Positions 1 through 7,458 are shown, counted from the stretch's first letter. The stretch: 9,437 nt of DNA from Lentimicrobium sp. (GCA_022758945.1 JAEMQE010000297.1:1-9437); one strand, 5' to 3'. Notes: generated by a model from the letters alone, not told the origin. Made by a program: numbers and translations.

Positions 1-30
1 TATCTTTGAAAGGTACTAAATCAGCGCGAG

Positions 31-178
31 TGCTACCGAAGGTTTAGTTCAACACGGGTTTGGCAAAAGTGGCGGTTCAGTGCTCCGCAGACACATTTGT
101 GGTTAATCGAAATTTGATTCTCCGCATCAACATTTGTGGTGAAAATCGCCACCTTCGCCAAGCGGCGACACGTTAGCA
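31..178. repeat. GC-rich imperfect inverted-repeat element
   Basis: This non-coding block is visibly richer in G+C than everything to its right. The arms at 60-74 and 147-161 are complementary at 13 of 15 positions. An outer pair, TGCTACCG (31-38) and CGTTAGCA (171-178), matches at 7 of 8. A small hairpin, TCGCC-AAGC-GGCGA, sits at 155-168. The two mismatches in the main arm are A-C on the plus strand and therefore G-T wobbles on the minus strand, so the minus strand folds better, as RNA or as single-stranded DNA. No reading frame of note crosses it. The base composition and fold suggest a dispersed intergenic repeat, a small non-autonomous mobile element or a cassette-type recombination site. 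Its identity is not established. Confidence 0.6.
83..141. repeat. Two-copy direct repeat inside the hairpin loop
   Basis: Two 22-base units, 83-104 and 120-141, begin 37 bases apart and agree at 18 of 22 positions. Both start with CTCCGCA and, after three differing bases, continue with ACATTTGTGGT. They lie between the two arms of the surrounding inverted repeat, so the loop carries an internal duplication. Two copies are too few, and too diverged, for a CRISPR array. Confidence 0.65.
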
Positions 179-441
179 GTAATACCCCATATTCGCGCCC
201 AAATTGACTCCTTCAGATAACGGAAGAAAGTGAAAATTTAGATAAATCTTAAAAATACAAATAATTGATTTTTTAAAACATTAAAAAAAATAGTTAGAAT
301 GCCTAAAAAACTTATAAATGAAATTTTTAAGTACATGACAAAAATAATCAAGCCAAAACGATAAAAACTAACGTAAAAGAGTAAATCAGTTCTGTCAGTT
401 TGCACCATATTAACCAAATAAATCCGTTTTTTATAAATCCC

Positions 442-515
442 TAAAATAAAAAAATGTTTACTTCATTTTTTGCTTATCAATCTTATCAATTCAGATTAGA
501 GTAAACCGAAGTAAA
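442..515 (-). terminator. Possible terminator of the RND pump operon
   Basis: Read on the minus strand, TTTACTTC (515 to 508) can pair with GAAGTAAA (464 to 457). Two bases later comes a run of seven U (454-448). The stem is a perfect 8 bp, but the loop is 43 bases, with only weak internal pairing, and the stem is AT-rich. It starts about 22 bases past the permease stop, where an operon terminator would be expected. The long loop keeps confidence low. Confidence 0.4.
473..490. repeat. Perfect 9-bp tandem duplication
   Basis: CTTATCAAT occurs twice head to tail (473-481 and 482-490). It falls in the loop of the possible terminator. It is probably a replication-slippage duplication; a protein-binding site is possible but nothing else supports that. 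Confidence 0.6.
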
Positions 516-537
516 GAAGTGTTGCTAACATTGTGTT

Positions 538-3500
538 TTATACATTATGATTTTCAAGAATATGCTTAAAATGTTTCTCATTTTTATAAACTTGCGCTAA
601 TAAGCTTGGCAAAACCACCAATAATAATGGCATTGCAATTAGAAATCCACCAATTACCGCAATGGCTAAAGGCTGGTGTAATTCTGAACCCGTTCCTATT
701 CCGATTGCTAATGGCAAAAGCGCAATTATTGCACCTAAAGCAGTCATTAATTTGGGTCTTAATCGCGTTGAAATCGAATAGATTATAGATTGATTTACAT
801 TTCTTGTCAGTTTGAAAGTTTCTCTAAATTGCAGGAATGTAAAAATTGCATTTTCGGCAATGATGCCCACAATCATAATAATTCCTGTATAGCTTCCAAC
901 GTTTAATGGCGTTCTAGTTATAAAAAGTAAAATATAACTACCCGCAATTCCTAAAACTGAAATTAAAAGGATGACCAATGCAATTCTGAAATCTCGAAAA
1001 AGAAATAAAATTACACCAAAAACCAATAATGAAGAAGCAATTAAAATCAGTAGTAATTCTCTAAAAGATTGTTGTTGGTCTTTGTAAGCTCCTGCATATT
1101 CAATATAATAGCCGCTTGGCAAATGAATAGCTGCAGTAACTTTGGTCTGAATTTCTTTCATTACACTTCCCAAATCTCGATTATCCAATCTTCCTGTTAC
1201 AACACTCATCATTTGCAGATTTTCACGTTCAATTTCGGCAATGCCTTTTTGAACCGATATAGTAACCAAACTCGAAATAGGAATGGATTGTCCGTTGGGC
1301 AAAAATATTTTGAGTTGCTTAATATCTTCTAAACTTCGTTTCTGACCGTTGGCATAAATCAATCTGATGGGTGTTAGTTTTTCATTTTCCAACAAACTGC
1401 CTACCACATTACCTTCCAAAGCAGTTTGCATTTGAAATTGTAAATCGGCTGGCGTAATTCCATATTGTGCCAATTGAGAGTAATTAGGTTGAATATTAAT
1501 CGCTGGTCCAGCCAAAACAATGCCATCAAAAACATCGGCAGTTCCTTTTACTTTTTCAACAATTGCACTAACTTCTTTGGCTATTTTTTGTAATTCTACT
1601 TGATTATTTCCATAAACTTTTACTTCAATAGGAGAAACAGAACTCATTAAATCACCCAACATATCGCCAATAACTTGACCAAAATCAATACGCAAAGCGG
1701 GTTGTGTAGCTTCTACCTTGGCACGAATTTCGTCAATTACATCGTTACTGGTTTTACTTCTGTCTTTCTTTAATTGTATTAAATAATCGCCACGATTAGG
1801 CTCGGTTATAAAAAAACCCATTTGGGTTCCAGTTCTTCTACTATAGGCTTCAACTTCGGGAATTTTTATAATTATTTTTTCGACCTCATTCAACATTCTA
1901 TCGGTTTCTTCCAGTGAAGTTCCTGGTGGACTTTCATAATCTAAAACAATACTTCCTTCGTCCATTTCAGGTAAAAAACCAGTTTCTAAGTGGGGTAAAA
2001 TAATAAAAATAGACAGCACTAAAACAATGCAAAAGGCAATACTAATAATAGGTTTTCCAATAAAATAACCAACCCAATTTTGGGTTTTTACTTCGTGGAT
2101 TTCAATTACTTCTTGTTTTTCAGAGTTGGTTCTTTCTTCTTTAGACAGCAACAAATAAACCACTGGAAGTAACAACCAAGTAACAAAAAACGAACAAACC
2201 AAAGTAATAATCATTGTATCTGTAAGCACTTTAAAATAAGAGCCTGCAACGCCACTCATCAATACAAAAGGAATAAAAATTACAATCGTACTAATGGAAG
2301 AACCTACCATTGCTGGAAATAAATAATGAATTGCTTTTTGCAAAAGCGTAACTGTTGGCTCGTCAGGATGTTCTTCGTGTGTGCGATGAATTTGTTCTAC
2401 AACTACAATCGCATCATCAATAATTAATCCCAATGCCGCTGCAATGGCACCCAAAGTCATAATATTGAACGTATTTCCCGTGAGGTATAAAACAATTAAT
2501 GTCAATCCTAATGTTACCGGGATTATGATTAATATTGTAGCACTGGCTTTCGCCGATTTCAGAAATAAAACAGCAACAATTATGGCTAATAATAACCCGA
2601 TTAACAAGCTGTCTGTAACACTTTTTACTGCATCATTTACAAAACTTGCTTGCTCATAAAATGGTTTTATAGTAATATCTTTTGGAAGTATTTTTTTTAA
2701 ATCCTGCAACTTTACATTCATTGCATCAGAAAGTGAAATTAAATTAGAATTGGGTTGTTTAATAACGGCAACTAAAACACTTTCTTTCCCATTAGCGTTA
2801 ACTTTTATGTATTCTTTTGCTTCTTTAATTTCGACAGTAGCAATATCTTTTAGTGTTACAATTCCTTTTCCGTTATTGCTAATTACCAGGTTTTCGAGTT
2901 CATCTTTTTTATCAACTTGTGCATCGGTAATTGTTAAATATAAATACCGATAATCAGCTAAATAACCATTGGATTTAATAAAATTAGTTTGGCTTAAAAC
3001 TTGCGAAATCGCATTTGGAGTAATTCCAAGGGCAGTCATTTTATTAAAATCGAGGGACAACCAATATTCTTTTTCTTTTCCGCCAATAATCCTAATTTCG
3101 GAAACGCCATCTATTTGAGAAAGAAATGGTTTAATGGTAAAATTGGCTATTTTTTTTAACTCAATCGCCGATTTCCCTTTACCTTCAATCGCATAACCAA
3201 TAACTGGAAGAATAGAAGGGTTCATTTTCTCGACCGTGATTTGCGTATCTGGTGGTAAATCATTTTTAATTTGATTAATTTGAGCTTCAATTCTAGTTTT
3301 ACTCAAATCAATATCCGATTTCCAATCCATAAAAGCCGAAATTTCGCAACTCCCACGACTGGTTGTGCTGCGAACAGTTTTTAAATCTTGTACTTTTTTA
3401 ATGGCATTTTCCAACGGCTTGGTAACCGTAATCATCATTTTGTCGATGGGTTGTTGTCCTGCATCGGCAATGATTTTTATTTTCGGAAAGGTAATTTCAG

Positions 3501-3606
3501 GAAACAAACTGGTTTGCATTTTTGAATATGCAAAAAAACCACCTAAAATAATTAGGAAGATAACGGCACTTAAACCATTTTTATGTTTTACAAAAAAGTT
3601 GTTCAT
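538..3606 (-). CDS. RND-family efflux permease (AcrB/CusA superfamily)
   Basis: Inner-membrane, proton-driven pump subunit of a tripartite efflux system, 1022 residues, the usual RND length. The twelve-helix plan is visible: TM1 near 10-29, a large periplasmic region, TM2-TM6 between about 333 and 487, TM7 near 517-537, a second periplasmic region, and TM8-TM12 between about 848 and 1002. TM4 carries LGLIIDDAIVVVEQ, with Asp397 and Asp398 matching the AcrB proton-relay pair. TM10 reads IIAENAIF, so Glu918 stands where AcrB has Lys940; metal-exporting CusA-type pumps also have Glu there. FLPEMDEGSIVLDY near 544-557 followed by PPGTSLEETDRML is typical of a CusA-like subgroup of COG0841. The ATG shares one base with the adaptor stop (TAATG), implying translational coupling. 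The substrate (drug, metal or metabolite) cannot be told from sequence. Confidence 0.95.
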   Translation of the reverse strand: MNNFFVKHKNGLSAVIFLIILGGFFAYSKMQTSLFPEITFPKIKIIADAGQQPIDKMMITVTKPLENAIKKVQDLKTVRSTTSRGSCEISAFMDWKSDIDLSKTRIEAQINQIKNDLPPDTQITVEKMNPSILPVIGYAIEGKGKSAIELKKIANFTIKPFLSQIDGVSEIRIIGGKEKEYWLSLDFNKMTALGITPNAISQVLSQTNFIKSNGYLADYRYLYLTITDAQVDKKDELENLVISNNGKGIVTLKDIATVEIKEAKEYIKVNANGKESVLVAVIKQPNSNLISLSDAMNVKLQDLKKILPKDITIKPFYEQASFVNDAVKSVTDSLLIGLLLAIIVAVLFLKSAKASATILIIIPVTLGLTLIVLYLTGNTFNIMTLGAIAAALGLIIDDAIVVVEQIHRTHEEHPDEPTVTLLQKAIHYLFPAMVGSSISTIVIFIPFVLMSGVAGSYFKVLTDTMIITLVCSFFVTWLLLPVVYLLLSKEERTNSEKQEVIEIHEVKTQNWVGYFIGKPIISIAFCIVLVLSIFIILPHLETGFLPEMDEGSIVLDYESPPGTSLEETDRMLNEVEKIIIKIPEVEAYSRRTGTQMGFFITEPNRGDYLIQLKKDRSKTSNDVIDEIRAKVEATQPALRIDFGQVIGDMLGDLMSSVSPIEVKVYGNNQVELQKIAKEVSAIVEKVKGTADVFDGIVLAGPAINIQPNYSQLAQYGITPADLQFQMQTALEGNVVGSLLENEKLTPIRLIYANGQKRSLEDIKQLKIFLPNGQSIPISSLVTISVQKGIAEIERENLQMMSVVTGRLDNRDLGSVMKEIQTKVTAAIHLPSGYYIEYAGAYKDQQQSFRELLLILIASSLLVFGVILFLFRDFRIALVILLISVLGIAGSYILLFITRTPLNVGSYTGIIMIVGIIAENAIFTFLQFRETFKLTRNVNQSIIYSISTRLRPKLMTALGAIIALLPLAIGIGTGSELHQPLAIAVIGGFLIAMPLLLVVLPSLLAQVYKNEKHFKHILENHNV

Positions 3607-4526
3607 TACAATTCCGTTTTTATAACTTTCACCTTAATCGTATCTGATACTCCATAATTCCCAGTAAGTAAAATTTTATCTTCACGAGTTAAAACTGGTG
3701 ATAAGATTTCAATTTTATCTTCGGTTTGAATTCCTTTTTGAATTGGAACTTTAATTGCTGTGTTGGCATTTATCATTTTCATAATCCAAAAGTCGGTTTC
3801 GGTTTCATCACTCAAAACGGCAGATTTTGGCAATGAAACAGTCTTGGAATTAGAAGATTTATATATCCGAACCTTTACAATTAAATTCTCTGGAATATCT
3901 TGCTTTCCATTTATTTTTAAAACGACATTTTGCGTTTGTGAAGTGGCGTCAACAGTTGGCGAAAATTTTTGAACGGTTGCAATTCTTGATGTACCATCAG
4001 GTAAAGTAACAGTCAATTGTTGACCAATTGAAACGTAACTTTTCAATTCATAAGGCAAACTCAAAATAATTGCAAAACTTTCAGCATCGTTAATCGTAAC
4101 TAGAACATCACCATCTTGAACATAATCACCTTGTTGAACATTGATCATCGTTACAATTCCATTGGTATTAGAACGCACTTTTAGGGCACCGCCAAAATTT
4201 AAAGTTGGATCTATTTTATTGATGGTGTTTCCTAAAACTTTGGCTTCTCTGGTTTTAATAGAAAACAACTCCTTTCCGTTAGTTACAAAATCGTTAGTTG
4301 CTACATTAACCGAATTCAAATACCCTGTTGCATTAGATTTGATAGTATTTTTAACCAGATAAGTTGCTGTTGCATTAAGATCAATATAACTTGCAATTCC
4401 AGAAGTGTCAATTGTAGTTAAAGTCACGGGAACGCTTGCATCAATAGGTTTTTTGGCTACTGTGGTATCTTTGCAAGAAGAAAAAAAGATAGCGATTAGT
4501 AAAAAAGATAAAATAAATTTCTTCAT
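3606..4526 (-). CDS. Periplasmic adaptor (membrane fusion) lipoprotein of the RND pump
   Basis: Links the permease to the outer-membrane channel. It has 306 residues. The N-terminus is a lipoprotein signal, with lipobox FFSSC and acylated Cys18. Two half-lipoyl motifs form the barrel-sandwich domain: about 62-95 (ATGYLNSVNV...NGKELFSI) and about 113-148 (NTNGIVTMINVQQGDYVQDG). A beta-barrel domain follows (about 150-225) and a membrane-proximal domain at the C-terminus (ending near LLTGNYGVSDTIKV). Only about 18 residues separate the half-lipoyl motifs, whereas AcrA-type adaptors insert a long coiled-coil hairpin there that docks on TolC; this one lacks it. The start lies 4 bp after the TolC-family stop and the stop overlaps the permease start, so all three should be co-translated. 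The family is clear; the docking mode is unknown. Confidence 0.92.
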   Translation of the reverse strand: MKKFILSFLLIAIFFSSCKDTTVAKKPIDASVPVTLTTIDTSGIASYIDLNATATYLVKNTIKSNATGYLNSVNVATNDFVTNGKELFSIKTREAKVLGNTINKIDPTLNFGGALKVRSNTNGIVTMINVQQGDYVQDGDVLVTINDAESFAIILSLPYELKSYVSIGQQLTVTLPDGTSRIATVQKFSPTVDATSQTQNVVLKINGKQDIPENLIVKVRIYKSSNSKTVSLPKSAVLSDETETDFWIMKMINANTAIKVPIQKGIQTEDKIEILSPVLTREDKILLTGNYGVSDTIKVKVIKTEL

Positions 4527-4530
4527 AGAA

Positions 4531-5769
4531 TTAGTTATTAGAACTCCAATAATTGATTTCGTTTATAAGTTGGAGCTTGTTTATCTTATTTTGCGAAATG
4601 CTGTTGTTGATAGTGATTACATTTCCGATTGCAATAACAAAATCAGTAATTTGAGCATCGCCAGACAACAATAATTTTTTATCCGCTTCGATAAGAGCAT
4701 CGGCAATTTGTAGTTGCGATTGCAGTTGGTTTTCGGTTTCTATAGTTTGTTTCAATTTCTGGTTGAGCATCAATAATTGCTGTGCATATTGCTTGTTGAA
4801 ATTCTTTTTGTATGCCACATTGGTAGCTAGCGCCGTTTCGTTTTTTTGATGTTGTAACGATTTTTGATTACCGTCATAAATAGGAATTGACAATCCTAAG
4901 CCAACACTAACCCCCATATTTTTATACCCTTGATAAGTAAAACTCGATAAATATCCTCCATCAGCAAGCAAGGATAATGAAGGTTTATAGTTGTTGTCGA
5001 TTAACTTATTTTGATTAGTAATTTTCAAACTATCTACTTCAAATTGTTTTAGAAAAACAATTTTATCGTTATTTTGAATATTCTTCAAAACAATATCTGG
5101 ATTTTTTAATGTAACGAAAGTCGTATCTGTTTCTCCTGATAAATAATTGAGTAAACTTAAATCATTTTGATATTGTTGCTTGAGTAGTAAAACTTGTAAT
5201 TCCTGTTGTTTTACCGTCGAAAGAAAAAGCAAATAATCGGTTTGTTTGTATATTGAATTTTGAGTTAACTTTTTCAAAACAACAGCTCCATTTTTTAAAA
5301 GGCTTATCATTTTTTGATTGTAATCCATTTGTTCTAAACTTCCTGATGCGGTTATGTATTGAGAAACTATGGCTTTATTCAAATCTTTTAAGGCAATAGT
5401 TTTATTCAAAAGCAATCCATCTTTCATTAATTTGAATGTTTCAGCTTGTGAATTGACAATACTTTTTCCAATAATTTTTTGATTAATTCCTATCAAACCC
5501 GAAACCGTTTGCCCATTGGTTATGGCAGTATCATATCCAAAACCATTTATGGTTGGAGCATAATTAGCATTAAGATTTCCTTTAATTTGGGGTTTATAAT
5601 TGGCTCGATTAATCAAACTATCTAAAGCATTTAATTTAATTTGATTAGACAAATCTTTTAATAATGGTGAATTAGTTTGTGCTTTTTCCATATAAAAGCG
5701 CAAGTCTTTTTCTTGCGAAAAAGACTTAATAGTAATTAAAAGTATAAATAAAAAAATGGATGATTTCAT
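4531..5769 (-). CDS. TolC-family outer-membrane efflux channel protein
   Basis: Outer-membrane channel with a periplasmic helical tunnel, the exit duct of the pump encoded just downstream. The protein has 412 residues, somewhat short for the family. A Sec signal peptide spans about 1-19 (hydrophobic core IFLFILLITI, probable cut after SFSQ), with no lipobox. The rest shows the twofold TolC layout: long Gln/Lys/Leu-rich helices interrupted by two related membrane-strand stretches, near 58-100 (NYKPQIKGNLNANYAP...GLIGINQKI) and 260-300 (NYKPSLSLLADGGYLSS...VSVGLGLSIPIYDG). The second ends in the PIYDG turn common in the family. The start is 27 bp after the beta-propeller stop, and the stop is 4 bp before the adaptor start. 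No Shine-Dalgarno is evident, which is normal for Bacteroidota. The membership in this operon makes it the dedicated partner of this RND pump. Confidence 0.92.
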   Translation of the reverse strand: MKSSIFLFILLITIKSFSQEKDLRFYMEKAQTNSPLLKDLSNQIKLNALDSLINRANYKPQIKGNLNANYAPTINGFGYDTAITNGQTVSGLIGINQKIIGKSIVNSQAETFKLMKDGLLLNKTIALKDLNKAIVSQYITASGSLEQMDYNQKMISLLKNGAVVLKKLTQNSIYKQTDYLLFLSTVKQQELQVLLLKQQYQNDLSLLNYLSGETDTTFVTLKNPDIVLKNIQNNDKIVFLKQFEVDSLKITNQNKLIDNNYKPSLSLLADGGYLSSFTYQGYKNMGVSVGLGLSIPIYDGNQKSLQHQKNETALATNVAYKKNFNKQYAQQLLMLNQKLKQTIETENQLQSQLQIADALIEADKKLLLSGDAQITDFVIAIGNVITINNSISQNKINKLQLINEINYWSSNN

Positions 5770-5796
5770 TGGGTAAATTTATGCAATATAAATAGT

Positions 5797-6819
5797 CTAT
5801 TTACTATTATTTTGAACTACCAAAACTACAAAAGAATTTGGAACTAAACCAGCTCTCGGTTTTGGGTTTTCAGTTGTTGGTTCTGGCTTTGCACCAAACT
5901 CTGCAGTTGATAGATACAATTGATTGGTAGTTTTGTTCAATGCTATTGTTCGAGCTCCTTTTTGAGTTTTTACGGTTTCAAGAACAGAAAAATCAGAAGC
6001 AGTTTTCTCTTTTACAACTGTGATCGTACCTTCTCCATTAGAACTGAAAACAAGTTTCTTTTTGGCATCAAAAGCGACACCGTCACATCCTTCGCCAATG
6101 GGTAAGGTTTTAATGATTTTTCCATTTGAGGCATCAACAATTACCATTAATTTATTGCCACAAACCGAAAATAATCTATTGGTTTCCAAATCAATTGCTA
6201 GTCCAGAAGGCTCATCACCAGGAGCTATACTCCAAGTTGCTATATCTTCTAGCTTGGTGGCATCAATGGTTTTAATTTCGTTTTTATCTTCAATGTTAAC
6301 ATAAATTAAACCTTTAGTGTTAGTTACTGAAAATTCAGGTTTACCTCCAAGGGGAATGGTTTTTACCACTTTATTGGTAACAGCATCAAGAACTGTTGCA
6401 TCATTACTTTTGGCATTAAAAGTCAAAACCTTATGTGAAAATTGGTCATACAAAACGGCATCTGGTTTTTGACCTTCAATAGTTACTTTTTCGATTAATT
6501 CAAAAGTTTTCAGGTTGACAATGGTAACTGCATTGTCTTTTCCATCGGTGATAAAGGCTTTGTTTAGATCGTTTGCAATAGCAATTCCGTGAACGCCTTT
6601 AGTATCCGCAATTGTCGCGATTGTTTTGTCAGTAATCAAATCCACCACATTCACAACGCTTCCGTGAGAAACAAATAGATGTTGGTTTGCATCATCTACG
6701 GTTAAATAATCCCAGCCTTCGTTGCCTTCGATATTTATTTTTTTGGAAACTTTATAGGTTTGACCGATGCAATTGCTGATGCTACAAATCGTAATTATGA
6801 TATAAAATATTTTTTTCAT
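5797..6819 (-). CDS. Secreted YncE/YVTN-family seven-bladed beta-propeller protein
   Basis: First gene of the efflux operon, 340 residues. An N-terminal Sec signal (KKIFYIIITICSISN, probable cut near CIGQ) sends it to the periplasm. Cys17 is preceded by Ser-Asn, a poor lipobox, so a lipid anchor is unlikely. The mature part contains about seven repeats of roughly 42 residues, each of the form G-x-A-x-D...N-x-L-F-V...V-x-V-x-D...T-x-K-V-x-x-T-I-x-x-G; examples start near 36, 77, 118, 160, 204, 246 and 288. This is the YVTN/YncE-like propeller pattern. The stretch LFSVCGNKLMVIVD (216-229) and the end PRAGLVPNSFVVLVV (321-335) look like family signatures. Such propellers bind ligands or proteins; no catalytic residues are evident. 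Its place ahead of a complete RND pump suggests a substrate-handling or sensing accessory, but the function is not known. Confidence 0.88.
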   Translation of the reverse strand: MKKIFYIIITICSISNCIGQTYKVSKKINIEGNEGWDYLTVDDANQHLFVSHGSVVNVVDLITDKTIATIADTKGVHGIAIANDLNKAFITDGKDNAVTIVNLKTFELIEKVTIEGQKPDAVLYDQFSHKVLTFNAKSNDATVLDAVTNKVVKTIPLGGKPEFSVTNTKGLIYVNIEDKNEIKTIDATKLEDIATWSIAPGDEPSGLAIDLETNRLFSVCGNKLMVIVDASNGKIIKTLPIGEGCDGVAFDAKKKLVFSSNGEGTITVVKEKTASDFSVLETVKTQKGARTIALNKTTNQLYLSTAEFGAKPEPTTENPKPRAGLVPNSFVVLVVQNNSK

Positions 6820-6877
6820 TAGTTGATTTTTTAAAGTGCGAATATCTAAATACTTTTGGTTAAAATTACTAAATAAA

Positions 6878-6898
6878 GTGATTTTTAAATTAAATCAC
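6878..6898. promoter_or_regulatory. Palindromic operator candidate ahead of the efflux operon
   Basis: GTGATTT (6878-6884) and AAATCAC (6892-6898) form a perfect 7-bp inverted repeat around a 7-base spacer. It lies 58 bp upstream of the propeller ATG, in the only intergenic gap of the operon large enough for a promoter. On the minus strand a weak -7-like TAATTTTA (6868 to 6861) follows 9 bases downstream, differing from TAnnTTTG at one position, with no clear -33 element. The symmetry would suit a dimeric repressor or activator. It is a candidate only. Confidence 0.35.
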
Positions 6899-6945
6899 AT
6901 CTCTTAAGTTGAATTTTTAGTGTGTCACAAAAACATTTTAAAATA

Positions 6946-6977
6946 AATGGAAGTCAAGTTTAACTTTGACTTCCATT
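6946..6977 (-). terminator. Rho-independent terminator after the PepSY-like gene
   Basis: AATGGAAGTCAA (6946-6957) and TTGACTTCCATT (6966-6977) are perfect 12-bp complements around an 8-base loop. On the minus strand the stem is followed by TATTTT and further T-rich sequence. It begins 24 bases past the PepSY-like stop. It separates that gene from the efflux operon, implying that the pump genes have their own promoter. Confidence 0.82.
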
Positions 6978-7001
6978 AAATTAGAAAGATTATCCATTCA
7001 T

Positions 7002-7421
7002 TTATTCTTTTACTTCAGTACCATCTGCTTTAAAGGCGAGGCTTTTACTTTTCAATCCCTTTTTCAAGTCAACTTCGTAAATGGTTCCGTGTTTAGCAGT
7101 TTCTGTTTTATCAGCTTCAACTATTTTCCAAGCGGCATATTTCATCTTAACATTAGATAAAACTTCTGCGGGTAAATTAGCCGCATTGATTTCTTGTTCC
7201 GTTTCCAACCAAGTACCATCTTGATTAAAATTAGCTGAAATTTTTTCGCCATTAAGCGTAAATTCTGCCTCCCATTCTTTTGGTCCTTCCTTGCCCCAAC
7301 TAACTTTCGTTGCCGCATTGAATTTTTTCATAAATGCATCGCTCACAGCTTTTGGAGGTGTGCCTGCAAAAGAGCAACTGTATATCAATACAATTGCTAA
7401 AATCATCATTACTTTTTTCAT
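7002..7421 (-). CDS. Small secreted PepSY-like protein
   Basis: A 139-residue exported protein. Its signal peptide is MKKVMMILAIVLIYSCSFAG; cleavage after SFA is the simplest reading. Cys16 in IYSC makes a poor lipobox, although a lipoprotein cannot be ruled out. The mature part matches the Bacteroidota PepSY-like family (once called putative beta-lactamase-inhibitor-like): VSWGKEGPKEWEAEF near 40-54, a GEKISANFNQDGTWLETEQEI block near 58-78, LPAEV, and a second shorter copy ending in YEVDLKKG...LAFKADGTEVKE. Members are often encoded beside two-component systems, as here, 88 bp downstream of the kinase gene; a role as periplasmic modulator or output of that system is inferred. A -7-like element and a tandem repeat precede it, and a strong hairpin follows it. 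The biochemical function is unknown. Confidence 0.82.
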   Translation of the reverse strand: MKKVMMILAIVLIYSCSFAGTPPKAVSDAFMKKFNAATKVSWGKEGPKEWEAEFTLNGEKISANFNQDGTWLETEQEINAANLPAEVLSNVKMKYAAWKIVEADKTETAKHGTIYEVDLKKGLKSKSLAFKADGTEVKE

Positions 7422-7439
7422 AATTTCATTTTTTTTAAT

Positions 7440-7455
7440 TGTAAATTATTTTACA
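7440..7455. promoter_or_regulatory. Small palindrome at the predicted start of the PepSY-like transcript
   Basis: TGTAAA (7440-7445) and TTTACA (7450-7455) are perfect 6-bp inverted repeats with a 4-base spacer. They lie just downstream of the TAGGTTTG element and so would overlap the predicted transcript start and leader of the PepSY-like gene. It could be an operator or may be chance in AT-rich DNA. Confidence 0.3.
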
Positions 7456-7458
7456 GTA

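Larger units (their letters stand above)
181..537. other. AT-rich non-coding stretch downstream of the pump operon
   Basis: About 350 bases with no convincing gene on either strand. The longest start-to-stop frame I noticed is a 21-codon plus-strand frame at 299-364 (MPKKLINEIFKYM...), lysine-rich and without support. The stretch changes sharply from the GC-richer element on its left to long A and T runs. It contains the possible terminator and the 9-base tandem repeat listed separately, and a TGCTAAC (523-529) that is the reverse complement of the GTTAGCA ending the left element (172-178). Confidence 0.7.

Noticed and set aside
83..141. CRISPR-like repeat
   Set aside because: Only two diverged copies with a 15-base spacer inside a hairpin, and no cas genes in the window.
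299..364. 21-codon plus-strand frame (MPKKLINEIFKYM...) in the non-coding stretch
   Set aside because: It is lysine-rich and could be imagined as a small peptide, but it has no recognisable ribosome-binding site, promoter or family, and short frames are expected by chance in such AT-rich DNA.
538..3606. Naming the permease cusA or czcA, a copper or cobalt-zinc-cadmium pump
   Set aside because: Overall similarity is to the CusA-like part of the RND superfamily, but TM4 has Asp-Asp as in drug pumps and no metal-binding residues could be verified.
6851..6858. TACTTTTG on the plus strand as a TAnnTTTG promoter
   Set aside because: It matches the consensus but would drive transcription rightwards into the terminator hairpin and antisense to the PepSY-like gene, with no plus-strand gene to serve and no -33 element.
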